Shown: positions 23,408 through 31,872, counted from the first letter of the stretch. The stretch is 39,544 bases of DNA from Bradyrhizobium neotropicale (GCF_001641695.1 NZ_LSEF01000043.1:1-39544), one strand, 5' to 3'. Translations and numbers: made by a program. Notes: generated from the letters alone by a model not told the origin.

Positions 23408-24736
23408 GTGAAGAAGGTCTGGTCCGCCGCTGTGTCCGCGGGGTTGCTTGTCGCCGCGACTGGTGGGCAAGCCGAGCCGGTGCTGCAAGGCAAGGAGGCC
23501 TATGGCAATTGGCAATCGGACAAGCCCGGCACAGTCAGGCTGATCCGTCCGCAGGATCTTGCGAGGCCCGGCGCCACGCCGTCGGCTGCGCGTTTTCCGC
23601 ACGTGGTGACGCGTTCGCCGGAAGCGTTCCCAAAGGTGCCGTCCGGCTTCAAGATCGAGCTGTTTGCTGACGGGCTGCGCGGACCGCGCATCATTCGCGT
23701 GGCGCCGAACGGCGATGTCTTCGTTGCGGAGACGCGGGCCGGGACCGTCCGCGTGCTGCGCGCCGGCGAGGGCGGTGGCAAGGTTGCAACCAACGAGGTT
23801 TTTGCCGGCGGGCTGAAGCATCCGTTCGGCATCGCTTTCTTTCCCAATGGCGACAATCCGCAATGGGTCTATGTCGCCAACACCGACGGCGTGGTCCGCT
23901 TTCCCTACCAGGCCGGCGATCTCAAGGCGCGTGGCAAGCCCGAGATCATCGTGGCGAGCCTGCCGCATGATGGCGGCCATTCCACCCGCGACATCGTGTT
24001 CACGCCGGACAACAAGCGCATGCTGGTGTCGGTCGGATCGCTCAGCAATGTCGCAGAAGGCATGGGCACTCCGCCAGGCGGAATGGCGGCCTGGTCGCGC
24101 ACGCAGCCGCTGGGCGCGGCCTGGGCGAGCGAGACCGAGCGCGCCGCCGTGCTTGCCTTCAATCCGGATGGCAAGGAGCGGAAGATCTACGCCACCGGCA
24201 TCCGCAACTGCGTTGGCCTGGCGATCCAGCCGCAGACCGGACTGCCCTGGTGCTCGACCAACGAGCGCGATGGCCTCGGCGACGATCTCGCGCCCGACTA
24301 CGTGACGAGCGTGAAGGAAGGCGCCTTCTACGGCTGGCCGTGGTTCTATATCGGCGGCAACGAGGACCCGCGCCACGCCGGCGCGCGGCCCGACCTCAAG
24401 GACAAGGTGACGGTCCCCGACGTGCTGGTGCAGCCGCACTCGGCTTCCCTCGGCATGACCTTCTACCAGGGCACGCAGTTTCCATCGGAGTATCAGGGCG
24501 ACGCCTTCGCCGCCGAGCACGGCTCCTGGAACAGATCGAAGCGCACCGGCTACAAGGTGATCCGCATCAGGATGAAGGACGGCAAGCCGACGGGTGAGTA
24601 CGAGGATTTCGTCACCGGCTTCGTCGTCGATGATCGCGAAGTGTGGGGGCGACCGGTTGGAGTCGCGGTGGCGAAGGATGGCGCGCTGCTGATCTCGGAA
24701 GACGGCAACGGCACGATCTGGCGGGTGACACACTAG
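23408..24736 (+). CDS. PQQ-dependent sugar dehydrogenase (sorbosone dehydrogenase-like)
   Basis: The 442-aa product is an exported six-bladed propeller of the soluble glucose/sorbosone dehydrogenase (GSDH) type, which oxidises sugars or sugar aldehydes in the periplasm using PQQ. GTG 23408 follows GGGAGGAAGG and gives a signal peptide of about 22 residues (cleavage after GQA). An upstream GTG would prefix a repeat-encoded VIDLA peptide and spoil the signal, so it is rejected. Family features are FKIELFADGLRGPR, HPFGIAFFPNGD, TGIRNCVGLAIQP and a C-terminal ALLISEDGNGTIWRV. There is no fused cytochrome c domain, so an external acceptor is needed. Substrate is not certain. Confidence 0.88.
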   Translation: MKKVWSAAVSAGLLVAATGGQAEPVLQGKEAYGNWQSDKPGTVRLIRPQDLARPGATPSAARFPHVVTRSPEAFPKVPSGFKIELFADGLRGPRIIRVAPNGDVFVAETRAGTVRVLRAGEGGGKVATNEVFAGGLKHPFGIAFFPNGDNPQWVYVANTDGVVRFPYQAGDLKARGKPEIIVASLPHDGGHSTRDIVFTPDNKRMLVSVGSLSNVAEGMGTPPGGMAAWSRTQPLGAAWASETERAAVLAFNPDGKERKIYATGIRNCVGLAIQPQTGLPWCSTNERDGLGDDLAPDYVTSVKEGAFYGWPWFYIGGNEDPRHAGARPDLKDKVTVPDVLVQPHSASLGMTFYQGTQFPSEYQGDAFAAEHGSWNRSKRTGYKVIRIRMKDGKPTGEYEDFVTGFVVDDREVWGRPVGVAVAKDGALLISEDGNGTIWRVTH

Positions 24737-24768
24737 CGACCGAAGTCGCGCTAAGCGAGCGCTTTTCG

Positions 24769-24956
24769 CCTCTCCCCGCCTGCGGGCAGAGGCAAAGGCC
24801 GCCTTTGGCAGGCGTCTCTAAGACCGTCGAAGCGAAGCTTCGGCTATTCCGCCTCGCGAGATGCGACCCGGGTGACGGGCTCTCCGCAAGTCCAACTGTC
24901 ACCGCCATTGTGGAGGCGGCTCCTCGCCCCGCTCTCCCCGTAAGAACGGGGAGAGG
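24769..24956. repeat. mosaic intergenic repeat, copy B
   Basis: This 188-bp copy has the same block order as 9372-9541 but is more diverged: an imperfect CCTCTCCCCGC dyad on the left, GGCCGCCTTTGGCAGGC, TCGAAGCGAAGCTTCGG, GGGTGACGGGCTCTCC, and a CTCTCCCCGT-AAGA-ACGGGGAGAG end. It fills the gap between two converging stop codons (24736 and 24965). Confidence 0.8.
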
Positions 24957-24964
24957 GAGAAGAC

Positions 24965-25765
24965 TCACCCCCTTCTCACACTCGCTCCGCCATCCACCGG
25001 CAGCGTTACGCCGGTGATGAAGTTCGCCTCATCCGACGCCAGGAACAGCGCGGCATTGGCGACGTCCCATCCTGTTCCCATCTTCTTGCCCAGTGGCACC
25101 TTGCTGTCGCGCTCGGCTTCGACCTCGGCGCGGGGCCTGTGCCATTCGCGGGCGCGGGTATCGACTGCCATCGGCGTGTTCATCAGACCCGGCAGGATGA
25201 CGTTGGCGCGGATGCCGTATTCGGCGTTCTGATAGGCGAGCTGTTCGGTGAAGGCGATCATCGCCGACTTCGTCGCCTTGTAGGCGACGTAAGGATAGCT
25301 CGTGATCGCGGCCATCGAGGAGATGTTGATGACCGCGCCGCTTCTCTGCGCGCGCATGATCGGGATCACCTCCTTTGCCGCCAGAATGCAGCTCTTCAAA
25401 TTGATGGCGACGACGCGGTCGAATGCCTCCTCGGTCAACTGAAGCAGTTCGGCATCGCCCCCGGAAAGGCTCACGCCGACATTGTTGTGCAGCACGTCGA
25501 TCCGGCCCCAGCGCGCCTGCGCGTCGGCCACCATCGCCTTGATGTCGGCTGACTTGGTGACGTCGGCCTTGAAGGCCGCGGCGATGCCCTGCGTCGCAGC
25601 GATCATCGCGACGGTCTCCTGGGCCGACTCGAGATGATGATCGACACACAGCACTCTGGCGCCCTCACGCGCGAAGGTGAGGGCGGTGGCACGGCCATTG
25701 CCCATGCCTTCGCCGGGACTCTGTCCAGCCCCAACGACGATGGCGACCTTGTCCCTCAAGCGCAT
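24965..25765 (-). CDS. SDR-family oxidoreductase
   Basis: The 266-aa product is a classical NAD(P)-dependent short-chain dehydrogenase. The cofactor loop is expanded (GAGQSPGEGMGNGRA, residues 12-26). D69 follows as ADVT, NNVG lies at 94-97, and the catalytic triad is S149 or S150, Y162 and K166 (SSMAAITSYPYVAYKATKSA). The C-terminus has the usual NFITGVTLPVDGG. ATG 25765 is preceded by GGGAG with suitable spacing; the frame continues to 25876 without support. It is divergent from the cyo operon and has no recognisable partner, so its alcohol or ketone substrate is unknown. Confidence 0.9.
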   Translation of the reverse strand: MRLRDKVAIVVGAGQSPGEGMGNGRATALTFAREGARVLCVDHHLESAQETVAMIAATQGIAAAFKADVTKSADIKAMVADAQARWGRIDVLHNNVGVSLSGGDAELLQLTEEAFDRVVAINLKSCILAAKEVIPIMRAQRSGAVINISSMAAITSYPYVAYKATKSAMIAFTEQLAYQNAEYGIRANVILPGLMNTPMAVDTRAREWHRPRAEVEAERDSKVPLGKKMGTGWDVANAALFLASDEANFITGVTLPVDGGASVRRG

Positions 25766-25917
25766 GACGTTTTCTCCCTGCTTTTTCATCACGATAGCAC
25801 GGGCAGATCGCGGCAGAAGAGCGATCGTCTCACGTGATGGTCGCGCCGGATGCACGCCCTCCCGCCCGACATGCATGGCTCATTCGTCGCGATGAAAGTG
25901 CGCATGCGCCCAACGGC

Positions 25918-25946
25918 TTGCCGTTGCGCAGGACCGCCTTTACATA
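25918..25946 (+). promoter_or_regulatory. candidate promoter of cyoABCD
   Basis: TTGCCG (25918-25923) and TACATA (25941-25946) are separated by 17 bp, placing transcription start near 25953, about 75 bp before cyoA. No FixK/FNR-type dyad was found in this gap. Confidence 0.4.
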
Positions 25947-26028
25947 ACTTCACACGGCCGCATTTGTTGCGGGGACGTTTTCGCGCTACGCTCTGCATCG
26001 GGGCTTCCCAACCACCAGTGGCTCGCCG

Positions 26029-26862
26029 ATGAATCTGCTTGATCCGCAAGGGCCCGTTGCTGCTGCGAACAGCACCATTCTGGTCGATTCCGTTTTCATC
26101 ATGCTGACGATCGTGGTGCCGACCATCATCGCGATCCTGGGATTCGCCTTCTGGTTTCGTGCATCCAATCCGAGCGCGCACTACCAGCCCGGCTTCGTCT
26201 ATTCCGGCCGGATCGAAATGGTGGTGTGGGCGATCCCCGCGCTGACCGTCATCCTGCTCGGCGGCGTCGCCTGGATCGGCTCGCATCAGCTCGATCCCGC
26301 AGCACCGGTGCCGGGGACCGGCAACCCGGTGCGGATCCAGGCCGTCTCGCTCGACTGGAAATGGCTGTTCATCTATCCGGATCAGCGTATCGCCACCGTC
26401 AACACGCTGACGGTGCCCGCCGGCGCCGAGCTGAATTTCCAGCTCACATCGTCGAGCGTGATGAACGTGTTCTTCATCCCACAGCTCGGCAGCATGATCT
26501 ACACCATGAACGGCATGGTGACGCGGCTCAACCTGCGCGCCGACAATGAGGGCAAGCTTCAGGGGCTGTCGGCTCATTTCTCCGGCGACGGTTTCCCCGA
26601 CATGATGTTCGACGTCAACGTGGTCTCGCCGCTCGCCTTTCCTGACTGGGTGGAGAGCACGGCGAAGACCGATTCCGTGCTGAACGAAGCCAGCTACAAT
26701 AAGCTGGTGCAGCAGGGCATCGAGCGGGGCAGGCCGACCTACCGGCTCGAGGATCCCCGGCTCTTCGACCTCATCGCGACCCAGCACATCCCGCCCGGGC
26801 CCGGTCCGCAAGTCGCATCCGGGGCGGGCCGGCCGCACAGTGGAGGCCATGATGCTCGGTAA
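26029..26862 (+). CDS. cyoA: cytochrome bo3-type ubiquinol oxidase subunit II
   Basis: The 277-aa product anchors the periplasmic cupredoxin domain of the oxidase. Membrane helices lie at about 22-43 and 64-84. The CuA site is absent: where cytochrome c oxidases have Cys and His ligands this protein reads GLSAHFSGDGFPDMMF, as in CyoA, so the donor is quinol. LDPQGPV near the start corresponds to the LLDPKG segment of E. coli CyoA just after its lipoprotein cysteine, but here no signal peptide or lipobox precedes it. The ribosome binding site is weak. The 3' end overlaps cyoB by 11 bp. It is the first gene of a four-gene operon. Confidence 0.93.
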   Translation: MNLLDPQGPVAAANSTILVDSVFIMLTIVVPTIIAILGFAFWFRASNPSAHYQPGFVYSGRIEMVVWAIPALTVILLGGVAWIGSHQLDPAAPVPGTGNPVRIQAVSLDWKWLFIYPDQRIATVNTLTVPAGAELNFQLTSSSVMNVFFIPQLGSMIYTMNGMVTRLNLRADNEGKLQGLSAHFSGDGFPDMMFDVNVVSPLAFPDWVESTAKTDSVLNEASYNKLVQQGIERGRPTYRLEDPRLFDLIATQHIPPGPGPQVASGAGRPHSGGHDAR

Positions 26863-28855
26863 GCTCGATTGGTCGGCGATCCCGTTCGACCAGCCGATTC
26901 CTCTCGTCGCAGGCGCGATGGTGCTGGTCGCGATCCTGGGCGTGCTGGCCTGGGTCGTGGTGAAAGGGCATCTGCCCTATCTCTGGCACGAATGGATCAC
27001 CAGTGTCGACCACAAGCGGATCGGCGTGATGTACGTGCTGCTCGCGTCCGTCATGTTTCTGCGCGGCGGCAGCGACGCCATCATGATGCGGATCCAGCAG
27101 TCGGTCGCCTATCAGTCGCAGGGCTATCTGCCGCCGGAGCACTACAACCAGATCTTTTCTGCCCACGGCACCATCATGATCTTCTTCGTGGCGATGCCGT
27201 TCGTGATCGGGCTGATGAACCTTGTCGTGCCGCTCCAGCTCGGCGTGCGCGATGTCGCGTTTCCGACGCTCAATTCGGTCGGTTTCTGGTTGACCGCGAC
27301 CGGCGCGCTGCTGGTGAACATCTCGCTCGTGGTCGGCGAATTCGCGCGCACCGGGTGGCTCGCCTTTCCGCCGCTGTCGGGCCTGACCTATTCGCCGGGC
27401 GTCGGCGTCGACTACTACGCCTGGTCGCTGCAGATCTCCGGTGTCGGCACGCTGGTGGCCGGCATCAATCTCGTGACCACCGTGCTGAAGCTGCGCACCA
27501 AAGGGATGAACTACCTGCGCATGCCGATGTTCTGCTGGACGACGCTGGCTTCGAACCTGCTCATCGTGGCGGCATTCCCGATCCTCACCGCGACGCTGGC
27601 GATGCTCCTGCTCGACCGCTATCTCGGCTTTCACTTCTTCACGAATGAGGCCGGCGGCAACGTCATGATGTTCATGAACCTGATCTGGGCATGGGGACAT
27701 CCGGAGGTCTACATCCTCGTGCTGCCGGCATTCGGCATCTTTTCCGAGGTGGTGTCGACCTTCTCCGGCAAGCCGCTGTTCGGCTACCGCTCGATGGTGC
27801 TCGCCACCATGGCGATCTGCGTCATCTCCTTCATGGTCTGGCTGCATCACTTCTTCACGATGGGCGCAGGTCCCGACGTCAACGCCATCTTCGGCATCGC
27901 CAGCATGATCATCGCCGTGCCGACAGGGGTGAAGATCTACAACTGGCTGTTCACCATGTATGGCGGCCGTATCCGCTTCACGACGCCGATGCTGTGGTCG
28001 GTCGGCTTCATGGTGACGTTCATCACCGGCGGCCTCACCGGAGTCCTGGTCGCGGTGCCGCCGGCCGACTTCCTCCTGCACAACAGCTTGTTCCTGGTGG
28101 CGCACTTCCACCACGTCATCATCGGTGGCGTGCTTTTTGGTGCCTTCGCCGGTTTCACCTACTGGTTTCCGAAGGCGTTCGGCTTCCGCCTCGAGGAGGC
28201 CTGGGGCAAAGCGGCCTTCTGGTTCACCTTCATCGGCTTCTACGTCACCTTCCTTCCGCTCTATACGGCGGGCCTGCTGGGCATGACCCGGCGCTTGCAG
28301 CATTACGACGTCGCGGCATGGCGGCCGTGGATGCACGTAGCCGCGATCGGCATGGGACTCCTTTGCGTTGCGGTGGTCTGCCAGATCACGCAGCTTGTCG
28401 TCAGTATCCGCAACCGCGAGGCCTTGCGCGACCGCACCGGCGATCCCTGGGACGGCCGCTCGCTGGAATGGGCGACCTCGTCGCCGCCGCCGGTGTTCAA
28501 CTTCGCCTTCCATCCCGATGTGCGCGGCGAGGACGCCTACTGGGCGATGAAGCAGCACGCCAAGGAGCAGCAACTCGAGCATCATCCCGAACCCGAATAC
28601 GAAGACATCGAGATGCCCCGGAACTCGCCGACCGGATTCGTCTGCGCGTTCTTCGCCAGTGTCATGGGCTTTGCGCTGATCTGGCACATCTGGTGGATGG
28701 TGATCCTCGGCGTGCTAGGCGCGTTCGCGACCTTCGTCGTGTTCGCCTGGCGCGACCATGACGAATACGTCATACCGGCGGCCGAGGTCGCGCGCATCGA
28801 TCGCGTCAATGTCGAGGAGCGTCGCAGCCTCGTCAGCATGGCGGGGGGTGTCTGA
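26852..28855 (+). CDS. cyoB: cytochrome bo3-type ubiquinol oxidase subunit I
   Basis: This 667-aa subunit carries haem b, haem o3 and CuB and pumps protons. Numbering is offset by one from E. coli CyoB. Haem and copper ligands are H105, H283, H332, H333, H418 and H420, with Y287 cross-link position in WGHPEVY. The quinol-site residues R71, D75, H97 and Q100 are all kept, which separates it from cytochrome c oxidases. Proton-path residues D134, E285 and K361 are present. ATG 26852 has GGAG six bases upstream; earlier GTG 26840 and ATG 26849 are less likely. The stop shares one base with the cyoC start. Confidence 0.96.
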   Translation: MLGKLDWSAIPFDQPIPLVAGAMVLVAILGVLAWVVVKGHLPYLWHEWITSVDHKRIGVMYVLLASVMFLRGGSDAIMMRIQQSVAYQSQGYLPPEHYNQIFSAHGTIMIFFVAMPFVIGLMNLVVPLQLGVRDVAFPTLNSVGFWLTATGALLVNISLVVGEFARTGWLAFPPLSGLTYSPGVGVDYYAWSLQISGVGTLVAGINLVTTVLKLRTKGMNYLRMPMFCWTTLASNLLIVAAFPILTATLAMLLLDRYLGFHFFTNEAGGNVMMFMNLIWAWGHPEVYILVLPAFGIFSEVVSTFSGKPLFGYRSMVLATMAICVISFMVWLHHFFTMGAGPDVNAIFGIASMIIAVPTGVKIYNWLFTMYGGRIRFTTPMLWSVGFMVTFITGGLTGVLVAVPPADFLLHNSLFLVAHFHHVIIGGVLFGAFAGFTYWFPKAFGFRLEEAWGKAAFWFTFIGFYVTFLPLYTAGLLGMTRRLQHYDVAAWRPWMHVAAIGMGLLCVAVVCQITQLVVSIRNREALRDRTGDPWDGRSLEWATSSPPPVFNFAFHPDVRGEDAYWAMKQHAKEQQLEHHPEPEYEDIEMPRNSPTGFVCAFFASVMGFALIWHIWWMVILGVLGAFATFVVFAWRDHDEYVIPAAEVARIDRVNVEERRSLVSMAGGV

Positions 28856-29496
28856 TGACGATGACCGCGACCATCGGGCATGCGCATGCCGACCCTCATC
28901 ACATCGGGATCGTTGTCGAGCATCCCGGGCCTGCGTCAAAACGGATCGTGACGGCCTACGGCTTCTGGGTCTTCCTGCTCTCCGACATCGTGATGTTCTC
29001 CTGCTTCTTCGCGGCCTATGCGGTGCTGGTCGGCCAGACCGCCGATGGCCCGAAAGGCTCGGAGATATTCGAGCACAGGAACGTCGCGATCGAGACGGTC
29101 CTCCTGCTGCTGTCGAGCTTCACCTGCGGCATGGCGAGCATCGCCGCCGACGTGCGCAACCGGTTCTGGTTCTATCTGGGAATGGCCGTAACCTGCGTGC
29201 TGGGGCTTGCATTCCTCACGATCGAATTCCGTGAGTTCGCCAATCTGGTCTCCCGCGGCTACGGACCGTCGCGCAGCGCGTTCCTGACCGCGTTCTTCTC
29301 GCTGGTCGGATGCCACGGCCTTCATGTCTCCGCCGGCGTGCTGTGGCTTCTCACCATGATGGCCCAGGTCTTCGCCAAGGGCTTTCGCGCCGACATTCTG
29401 CGCCGCATGATGTGCTTCGCGCTGTTCTGGCACGCGCTCGACATCATCTGGGTCGCGGTCTTTTCCGTCGTCTACCTGCTTGGGAGTGCGGTATGA
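28855..29496 (+). CDS. cyoC: cytochrome bo3-type ubiquinol oxidase subunit III
   Basis: The 213-aa membrane protein has five hydrophobic segments beginning with YGFWVFLLSDIVMFSCFFAAYAVL and ending with MMCFALFWHALDIIWVAVFSVVYL, the standard CyoC pattern. It stabilises the oxidase and may guide oxygen or protons to subunit I. Its start ATG shares one base with the cyoB stop (TGATG), and its stop overlaps the cyoD start by four bases, so the four subunits are translated as one coupled unit. A short His-rich N-terminal tail (GHAHADPHH) could bind metal but is common in this subunit. Confidence 0.94.
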   Translation: MTMTATIGHAHADPHHIGIVVEHPGPASKRIVTAYGFWVFLLSDIVMFSCFFAAYAVLVGQTADGPKGSEIFEHRNVAIETVLLLLSSFTCGMASIAADVRNRFWFYLGMAVTCVLGLAFLTIEFREFANLVSRGYGPSRSAFLTAFFSLVGCHGLHVSAGVLWLLTMMAQVFAKGFRADILRRMMCFALFWHALDIIWVAVFSVVYLLGSAV

Positions 29497-29882
29497 GCGA
29501 TCAGGCGCATGTGCCGACCGGGCACGACCTCGCACCGGGCGAGGAAGAACAACACAGTGTCGGCGAGCGAATCCTCGGCTATGTCGTCGGCCTCGTTCTG
29601 GCGCTGCTGCTGACGGCGACGTCGTTCTTCATCGCCGGCACGGATCTGGTCTGGCAGCCTTCCATTCCGGTCGCGCTGATCGTGCTCGCGATCGCGCAGA
29701 TGGGCGTGCATCTCGTGTTCTTCCTCCACATCACCACGGGCCCCGACAACACCAACAACGTGCTCGCGCTCGCCTTCGGCTTGCTCATCGTCTTCCTGGT
29801 TGTTGGGGGAACAGTCTGGATCATGTCGCATCTCAACCAGAATATGCCGCCGATGGACCAGTTCATTCGGATGCACAGCTGA
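29493..29882 (+). CDS. cyoD: cytochrome bo3-type ubiquinol oxidase subunit IV
   Basis: The 129-aa product has three membrane helices (YVVGLVLALLLTATSFFIAG, then ALIVLAIAQMGVHLVFFLHI, then NVLALAFGLLIVFLVVGGTV) and the HLVFFLHI motif of CyoD, the assembly and stability subunit. Its ATG overlaps the cyoC stop (ATGA). No cyoE-type haem O synthase follows, so that gene must be elsewhere. The following 228 bp up to 30110 hold GC-rich sequence with small dyads but no convincing terminator. Confidence 0.92.
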   Translation: MSDQAHVPTGHDLAPGEEEQHSVGERILGYVVGLVLALLLTATSFFIAGTDLVWQPSIPVALIVLAIAQMGVHLVFFLHITTGPDNTNNVLALAFGLLIVFLVVGGTVWIMSHLNQNMPPMDQFIRMHS

Positions 29883-30110
29883 AAACAGCCGCAGCGATTG
29901 GGGAATGTCATCTCTCTTGCCGTAAGACATGGCGGAGGACCGGACCGGCTCGCCAACTCAGCAAGTGCCTTCGATATTTCGGGACTCGCGGACCCGCGCG
30001 CTGGAGGCGCCGCATGAAGCGCCGTTGAGGCGCAATGTTCCCGCAATCCGCTCACCTTAGCGCTCATGGGCTGAGACTGCCGAATCGATCGGCGGTACGG
30101 ATGGAGTTTC

Positions 30111-30701
30111 ATGTCTGATACTTTTCTCTTCTTCAGGACGCTCGCGTCCAACCCATTGATGGTCGGTGCCATCGCCCCCTCGGGGCCGGTGCTCGCAGAT
30201 CTCATCACGAGCGGGGTCGATCCGTCGGATGGGCCCGTCCTTGAACTCGGCCCCGGCACAGGGGTCTTTACCGAGGCCTTGCTTGCGCGCGGAGTCCGTC
30301 AATCCGACTTGACGCTCGTCGAGTCCGGCTCGGATTTTGCCAGCGTGCTGCGAATGCGCTTCCCCGAAGCCCGCGTCCTCCGGATGGATGCGGCGCGGCT
30401 CGGTGTCTGCCGCCTCTTTGGCAGTGCACCTCTGGGCAGCGCGATCAGCGGACTGCCGTTGCTGAATATGTCGCCGAGAAAGGTCACCGCCATCCTGACC
30501 GGCGTGTTTTCCCTTCTGCGTAAGGGTGGCGCATTTTACCAGTTCACCTATGGCGTTCGCTGTCCCGTGTCGCGCCGGTTGCTCGACCGCCTCGGTCTCA
30601 AGGCGAGCCTTCATGGCAGGGTCCTGCGGAATTTTCCGCCTGCCCGAGTCTACAAGCTTGTCCGGCGCAAGCCCCTGACTTTGCGCGCGGTCGGAAGATG
30701 A
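30111..30701 (+). CDS. phospholipid N-methyltransferase-like protein (PmtA type)
   Basis: The 196-aa product is a class I SAM-dependent methyltransferase. The N-terminus (FFRTLASNPLMVGAIAPSGPVLA) and SAM motif I (VLELGPGTGVFTEALL, from residue 43) match the rhizobial PmtA family, which methylates phosphatidylethanolamine towards phosphatidylcholine. The C-terminal part (VFSLLRKGGAFYQFTYG) fits the same family. Bradyrhizobium carries several Pmt homologues with differing steps, so which methylation it performs is not clear. GGAG precedes ATG 30111. The stop overlaps the start of a DedA gene by four bases, tying it to membrane lipid handling. Confidence 0.8.
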   Translation: MSDTFLFFRTLASNPLMVGAIAPSGPVLADLITSGVDPSDGPVLELGPGTGVFTEALLARGVRQSDLTLVESGSDFASVLRMRFPEARVLRMDAARLGVCRLFGSAPLGSAISGLPLLNMSPRKVTAILTGVFSLLRKGGAFYQFTYGVRCPVSRRLLDRLGLKASLHGRVLRNFPPARVYKLVRRKPLTLRAVGR

Positions 30702-31309
30702 TCGACCTGTCCGATTTGCCGGGCCTGGTCTCCGATCTGGCTGGTTGGGGACTGTTCGGCTTGACGATGTGCGCGGCAGTGGAAAAGCTTCTCCCGATCG
30801 TGCCTTCCTACGGCATGCTGATCGTGCTTGGCATGTTCGTCGTTCCGAATTTCGCCGCCTTGCCCTGGGCCGTCGCGGCGACCACAGCCGGGTCAACTCT
30901 CGGCTCGCTGATTTGGTATGCGGTGGGGCGGTGGTTCGGCCCGCAGCGCGCTGAGGCACTCGTGCAGAATGCAGGATGCTATCTGAGCCTTCGGGTCGAA
31001 AAATACCGCCAAATAGCGGGCTCATATCACCGTAATCAGTTCTGGATTTCCGTTATCGCCCAGATCATTCCCCTGGTCCGCGTCTACATGGCTTTTCCTG
31101 CCGGGGTAGTGGCCATTCCACTGATGCGCTTTGCTATGGCGACGTTCGTCGGGGCTCTTGCCTGGAACGCCCCTTTTCTGGCGTTGGGCTACGGTTTGCG
31201 CGAAAGTCACGTCGATCCATCGACTGCGGCCTCCACCGCCATTATTGGCATCGTCGTTGTCGAGGTCGTGTTCGCCCTGGCATTCCGGCTCATCCGCAGT
31301 CGGGCTTGA
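30698..31309 (+). CDS. DedA-family membrane protein
   Basis: This 203-aa inner-membrane protein belongs to the DedA/SNARE-associated (PF09335) family, members of which move lipids or lipid carriers across the membrane. Features are EKLLPIVPSYGMLIVLGMF near the start, GSTLGSLIWYAVGRWFG, and the R-x3-P/F region RVYMAFPAGVVAIPLMRFAM. Four to five hydrophobic segments are visible. Its ATG lies inside the stop region of the methyltransferase gene (ATGA), so the pair is co-translated. Transport of phospholipid intermediates is a reasonable inference; the exact cargo is unknown. Confidence 0.88.
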   Translation: MIDLSDLPGLVSDLAGWGLFGLTMCAAVEKLLPIVPSYGMLIVLGMFVVPNFAALPWAVAATTAGSTLGSLIWYAVGRWFGPQRAEALVQNAGCYLSLRVEKYRQIAGSYHRNQFWISVIAQIIPLVRVYMAFPAGVVAIPLMRFAMATFVGALAWNAPFLALGYGLRESHVDPSTAASTAIIGIVVVEVVFALAFRLIRSRA

Positions 31310-31488
31310 GTTCGGCGTTCAAGCGCGGGGATCAGTCCCGGTGCGTCTTCCCATAAAGAAGAGCCGCTTGTGATGAACAAGCGGCCCAAGGCCCGCGTCA
31401 GCTTCGCTGCATAGGCAAGACATAGGAAGGTGACCAGCATTGTGGAGACGATCGCAGCGGCGATGGCCATGAAGGAGGCAAGGCTCAT
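31207..31488 (-). CDS. possible small membrane protein (doubtful)
   Basis: An open frame of 93 codons starts MSLASFMAIAAAIVSTMLVT and has one strong membrane helix (about 6-28), then LGRLFITSGSSLWEDAPG and a basic tail. Its 3' third lies antisense to the end of the DedA gene, and a terminator-like hairpin (31363-31385) is inside it, so the real protein, if any, may end earlier or the frame may be a remnant. The ribosome binding site is weak. A related coding pattern (LGRLLIASGS) occurs at the similar hairpin near 34588-34610, which suggests a shared ancestral gene end. Confidence 0.3.
   Translation of the reverse strand: MSLASFMAIAAAIVSTMLVTFLCLAYAAKLTRALGRLFITSGSSLWEDAPGLIPALERRTQARLRMSRNARANTTSTTTMPIMAVEAAVDGST
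31363..31385 (-). terminator. terminator-like hairpin, copy 1
   Basis: GCCGCTTGT and ACAAGCGGC form a 9-bp stem around GATGA. On the minus strand TCTTCTTTA follows, a poor U-run. A near-identical hairpin with the same loop is at 34588-34610. Confidence 0.45.
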
Positions 31489-31576
31489 TTGAGGACTTTC
31501 TGGTCGTGGCCGTCATTCCGAGGATGGTGGCGATCGCGCTCGCGCGCAGGATCGTCGAGATCGCGAACGGCAAACG

Positions 31577-31750
31577 GTGAAGGATGGCCGTATCTTCGTC
31601 GAACGGGTCAATGAGCCATTTCTGACGGTTGGCGGCAGTGGCGGGCAATTCCGCGCCTGGATCGAGCGCGCCGTCGCTCTCGGTCGGCTGCGGTGGCACG
31701 AGAGCGGCACTTGCCTGAAAATCACCGAGGGGGCGGCGCTGTTTGCATGA
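31577..31750 (+). CDS. short conserved-looking ORF, possibly a gene remnant
   Basis: A 57-codon frame from GTG 31577 to TGA 31750 encodes VKDGRIFVERVNEPFL, then GQFRAWIERAVALGRL, RWHESGTCLKITEGA and ALFA. The pattern of an N-terminal IFVERVNEPFL followed by WHESGT and a final ALFA resembles short rhizobial hypothetical proteins that I recall. There is no ribosome binding site, and upstream a separate frame (MVAIALARRIVEIANGK from 31524) looks like a possible earlier part in another frame. It may be a complete small gene with a GTG start or the tail of a frameshifted one. Confidence 0.4.
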   Translation: MKDGRIFVERVNEPFLTVGGSGGQFRAWIERAVALGRLRWHESGTCLKITEGAALFA

Positions 31751-31872
31751 TCCACGATTAGTGACCGCGAAAGCACACCTACATAGATTTCGCAGAAACG
31801 CACGGCCCGCAAGTTACCTTGTTCGGGATCCAAGCTAAATCCAGAGACACTTTCGTTTTAGAAGGCCCTGCG

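Noticed and set aside
23249..24733. Minus-strand open frame opposite the sugar dehydrogenase
   Set aside because: It is antisense to a complete exported propeller protein and has no family signature.
25766..26028. Search for a FixK/FNR box in front of cyoA
   Set aside because: No TTGAT-N4-ATCAA-like dyad was found; only a plain -35/-10 candidate is visible.
26771..28687. Minus-strand open frame of 638 codons opposite cyoB
   Set aside because: The product is an almost continuous run of H, R, D and E residues without folds or motifs; cyoB on the other strand has every expected catalytic residue.
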